A stretch of DNA of 7,529 nt, taken from NCBI GenBank assembly GCA_937900435.1, contig CALCEG010000127.1, positions 1 to 7,529 on the forward strand. Direction: 5' to 3'. The first letter of the stretch is position 1. Each line of letters opens with the position of its first letter. The notes beneath the pieces were generated by a model that ran no database searches, was not told the origin of the DNA, and worked only from the letters and a program-made list of their open reading frames with translations. Of this stretch, positions 6,008 through 7,529 are shown one piece after another. A program made the translations under genes and the position numbers. This DNA is from an uncultured Alphaproteobacteria bacterium (GTDB lineage: Bacteria > Pseudomonadota > Alphaproteobacteria > Rs-D84).

Positions 6008-6081
6008 GCCCTAATAGTCTAGTGGTAAAACACGTCCTTGGTAAGGACGAGTCGCAAGTCCGATTCTTGCTTAGGGCACCA
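6008..6081 (+). tRNA. tRNA-Thr(GGT), CCA encoded, divergent D- and T-arms
   Basis: The acceptor stem GCCCTAA/TTAGGGC pairs perfectly in seven pairs. The anticodon stem CGTCC/GGACG holds loop TTGGTAA, giving anticodon GGT (threonine, codons ACC and ACT). The T-stem GCAAG/CTTGC is perfect and is followed by discriminator A and an encoded CCA. Oddities: the D-stem GTCT/AAAC has a C12-A23 mismatch, the variable loop has only four bases (AGTC), and the T-loop is TCCGATT with C where nearly all tRNAs have U55. The gene has its own good promoter, so I call it a functional but divergent tRNA rather than a pseudogene. Confidence 0.9.
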
Positions 6082-6143
6082 TCTCCCCCCCCCTATAAAA
6101 ATTTGTTCAAACTTTAAATTTATGATTCTTGGGTATGGTTTTA

Positions 6144-6500
6144 CTAATTATTTTTGAAACGTAATATTTTTGATAAATATTTTTTCAAAGAGATAATCCA
6201 AGAATGTCTATTTGTTTCAATAATTCTTAATACCATCGCATCTGCTGTTAATGGATATATTTCTCGGAATAGGTAATATTTTAATATTTCACTTTGTTTT
6301 TTTGCATACTCATATCTTTCGTCATTAAAATGATTTTTTATAAATTGTTCAAAAAATTCAAAATCAAAAACAGACTTCAAAAATTTATCTGGGTAACCAT
6401 TTTCAATTCTGCTGTTACTGTCTGCAACATCCAAAAGTTGATTATCTGTTGTGTTAATAACGTATTCTGAATCGTGTTTTTTTGATAATAAACAATCCAT
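6144..6500 (-). CDS. AT-rich hypothetical protein, probably the 3' remnant of a larger gene
   Basis: The frame gives 118 aa from ATG at 6500, with no ribosome-binding site before it (AATATACTCTTGAT). The frame stays open upstream to 6560, reading KFAEEINNKYTLD before the ATG, so the ATG is probably internal. Directly upstream another frame reads protein-like sequence (see 6539-6620). The product is helical and rich in aromatic and charged residues (FEFFEQFIKNHF), with a basic tail (KKYLSKILRFKNN). Base composition is clearly more AT-rich than the flanking genes, and this suggests recent acquisition. No domain is recognised. It lies convergent to the tRNA gene, with 62 bases between containing a run of nine C. 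Confidence 0.45.
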   Translation of the reverse strand: MDCLLSKKHDSEYVINTTDNQLLDVADSNSRIENGYPDKFLKSVFDFEFFEQFIKNHFNDERYEYAKKQSEILKYYLFREIYPLTADAMVLRIIETNRHSWIISLKKYLSKILRFKNN

Positions 6501-6538
6501 ATCAAGAGTATATTTATTGTTTATTTCTTCTGCGAATT

Positions 6539-6620
6539 TTATAGTATTTTTTCTATAAATCTATTTCCCTGAATTTTAAAATCTAATAATTTCGGACAAT
6601 ATCTTATAAAGATTAATGCA
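6539..6620 (-). pseudogene. Out-of-frame upstream fragment of the gene at 6144-6500
   Basis: On the minus strand a second frame reads FIRYCPKLLDFKIQGNRFIE and then KIL and stop (TAA at 6539-6541). It meets the downstream frame (open below 6561) over 19 bases. Joined by a one-step frameshift near 6542-6560 the two make a continuous protein-like sequence. The upstream side abuts the palindromic repeat at 6621-6730 and no start region is left. I read this as a gene whose 5' part was lost or displaced and which then frameshifted. Confidence 0.35.
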
Positions 6621-6730
6621 ATAAAATTAAATAGAATGGTATAGATAAACGCAGTGCCGGAAACGATGTGTACAAATGATACATGAGTTTCCGGCACCGC
6701 GTTTAGATAGACCATTATATTTAATTTTAT
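6621..6730. repeat. Intact palindromic repeat, copy B (MITE/RPE-like)
   Basis: The inverted ends ATAAAATTAAATA-g-AATGGT (6621-6640) and its complement (6711-6730) match at 19 of 20 positions. Inner pairs are AAACGC/GCGTTT and GTGCCGGAAAC (6654-6664) with GTTTCCGGCAC (6687-6697), with TGTACAAA at the top. Compared with copy A, several stem bases differ on both sides so that pairing is kept. The asymmetric internal loop carrying AGAT on each side is shared with copy A. The right end contains the stop codon (6727-6729) of the 184-aa gene. Confidence 0.85.
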
Positions 6731-7281
6731 TCGATGCAGCAGTTAACGGCGTTCCTAACCCAACTCTTTAACCTAGACATCGCACCTTTTTCTTCGACTT
6801 TTTGCTGTGGCGCAACAACATCTGCAGATTTTACAGTTGATTTTTTTGTAGTTTTAGGTTCTTTAGATTCTGCGGTCAAAACCCCCATATTCAAGCCCCA
6901 GAACATACAATACAGGCTGTACGATTGGTCAAACAGGTCGTACGCTGTTTTCTTGTCCCCGGCGGCAAGTGCCTTGGTACCCACTTCAAAAACACGCATA
7001 GATGCTGCTAACAAGTGTTTAGATATACACCAAACTTCGCCCTCGTACGCTGGGATAACCTTTAACATTGCATTTTTACGCATTTCACGCACTTCGTTAA
7101 TCAGGTCATAAAATTCGTGTTTACCTGTTTTTGCGCCCGAAAACATCAAATGTTCTTCGATTGATATCAGATTCATAATCGCGACCGTCAGGTCTTGGTC
7201 GCTGGACAAATCTTTTGGATTAACTTTTTTTGCCGCATCTAATTTTTCAACAAATTCCTGAACAGATTCTATTTTTTTCAT
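6727..7281 (-). CDS. 184-aa protein of unknown function with a helical core
   Basis: The start is supported by AAGGGTG about seven bases before ATG. There is no signal peptide or membrane helix. Residues about 28-133 look like a compact helical domain with strongly patterned segments: HEFYDLINEVREMRKNAM, GEVWCISKHLLAASMRVFEV and YDLFDQSYSLYCMFWGLNMG. These look conserved, and I have a vague impression of similar proteins elsewhere but cannot name a family. Residues about 137-165 are a Lys/Thr/Glu-rich linker. The tail (SRLKSWVRNAVNCCIE) is a short amphipathic helix ending with a Cys pair, which might associate with the membrane. The gene follows the small membrane protein gene by 17 bases and is probably co-transcribed. 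Its stop codon is inside the palindromic repeat. Confidence 0.8.
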   Translation of the reverse strand: MKKIESVQEFVEKLDAAKKVNPKDLSSDQDLTVAIMNLISIEEHLMFSGAKTGKHEFYDLINEVREMRKNAMLKVIPAYEGEVWCISKHLLAASMRVFEVGTKALAAGDKKTAYDLFDQSYSLYCMFWGLNMGVLTAESKEPKTTKKSTVKSADVVAPQQKVEEKGAMSRLKSWVRNAVNCCIE

Positions 7282-7298
7282 TTAATACACCCTTTGAT

Positions 7299-7529
7299 TT
7301 AAAAACAAGAATTAAACAACCAGCTTACCAGCGCCAGCACAGCAACCGGCAAAACGACTTTTTCAAATGGGAAATGTGCGTGTCCACCATTTTTCTTTTT
7401 CAACCATTGGTAAAACTTTGATGTCAAAATAAATATCAACGCCCCACAAACGGTACCAAATAACACAGGGTCCATAACCAAAACGCCACACACAGATACA
7501 GGATTGTAATCTACAACCCCCAGATAAAC
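7299..7529 (-). CDS. Small two-helix membrane protein, possibly partial at the window edge
   Basis: The frame is open from 7529 to the stop at 7299. Inside it are an ATG at 7475 (59 aa) and a GTG at 7493, neither with a ribosome-binding site like those of the other genes, so the true start may lie beyond the window. The visible protein has two hydrophobic segments, PVLFGTVCGALIFILTSKF and VVLPVAVLALVSWLF, joined by a basic loop (KKKNGGHAHF), consistent with a small inner-membrane hairpin protein ending NSCF. The 184-aa gene follows 17 bases later. No family is recognised. Confidence 0.55.
   Translation of the reverse strand, partial: VYLGVVDYNPVSVCGVLVMDPVLFGTVCGALIFILTSKFYQWLKKKNGGHAHFPFEKVVLPVAVLALVSWLFNSCF

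Noticed and set aside
6085..6093. Run of nine C as a phase-variation tract
   Set aside because: It is not in a coding frame or between promoter boxes. It may only be a tract prone to slippage or sequencing error.

Overview
The window looks like part of a moderately AT-rich diderm (Gram-negative) genome. The lipoprotein-sorting genes lolC/E and lolD, two predicted lipoproteins and a secretin-like protein show an outer membrane. The palindromic interspersed repeats recall those of Rickettsiales. A host- or gut-associated alphaproteobacterium is my best guess, but it is an inference at low confidence.

Layout, left to right. Positions 1-204 hold a degenerate copy and then an intact copy of a palindromic repeat of about 105 bp. 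From 203 to 5494 there is a compact minus-strand operon of seven genes with gaps of 9-24 bp after start correction. In transcription order it encodes a 107-aa unknown protein, a secretin-like lipoprotein, a LolC/E-type permease, the LolD ATPase, a membrane-anchored protein with two paired-cysteine modules, an exported protein with one such module plus a cysteine-rich C-terminal domain, and a 75-aa membrane-tethered version of that domain. A second promoter at the end of lolD may give the last three genes separate expression. Positions 5494-5571 carry back-to-back promoters whose -35 boxes are the two arms of one small inverted repeat. A plus-strand lipoprotein gene (5571-5957), possibly read from a leaderless mRNA, and a tRNA-Thr(GGT) gene with its own promoter follow. 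Positions 6144-6620 are a very AT-rich, probably decayed minus-strand gene. A second intact palindromic repeat (6621-6730) comes next, and it touches the stop codon of a 184-aa unknown gene. A small two-helix membrane protein gene follows, apparently open to the window edge.

How it may work together. LolC/E and LolD extract lipoproteins from the inner membrane and would be needed to place the operon's own secretin-like lipoprotein in the outer membrane. The three downstream proteins share modules in a chain: the TC...C module is in two of them and the six-cysteine C-terminal domain is in two. All are predicted to sit in the periplasm or at the inner membrane. The most novel content is this modular cysteine-rich cassette tied to a secretin-like lipoprotein and Lol genes. 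The palindromic repeat is the other, with stem-preserving base changes, an open reading frame from end to end, and a position exactly at gene stop codons.
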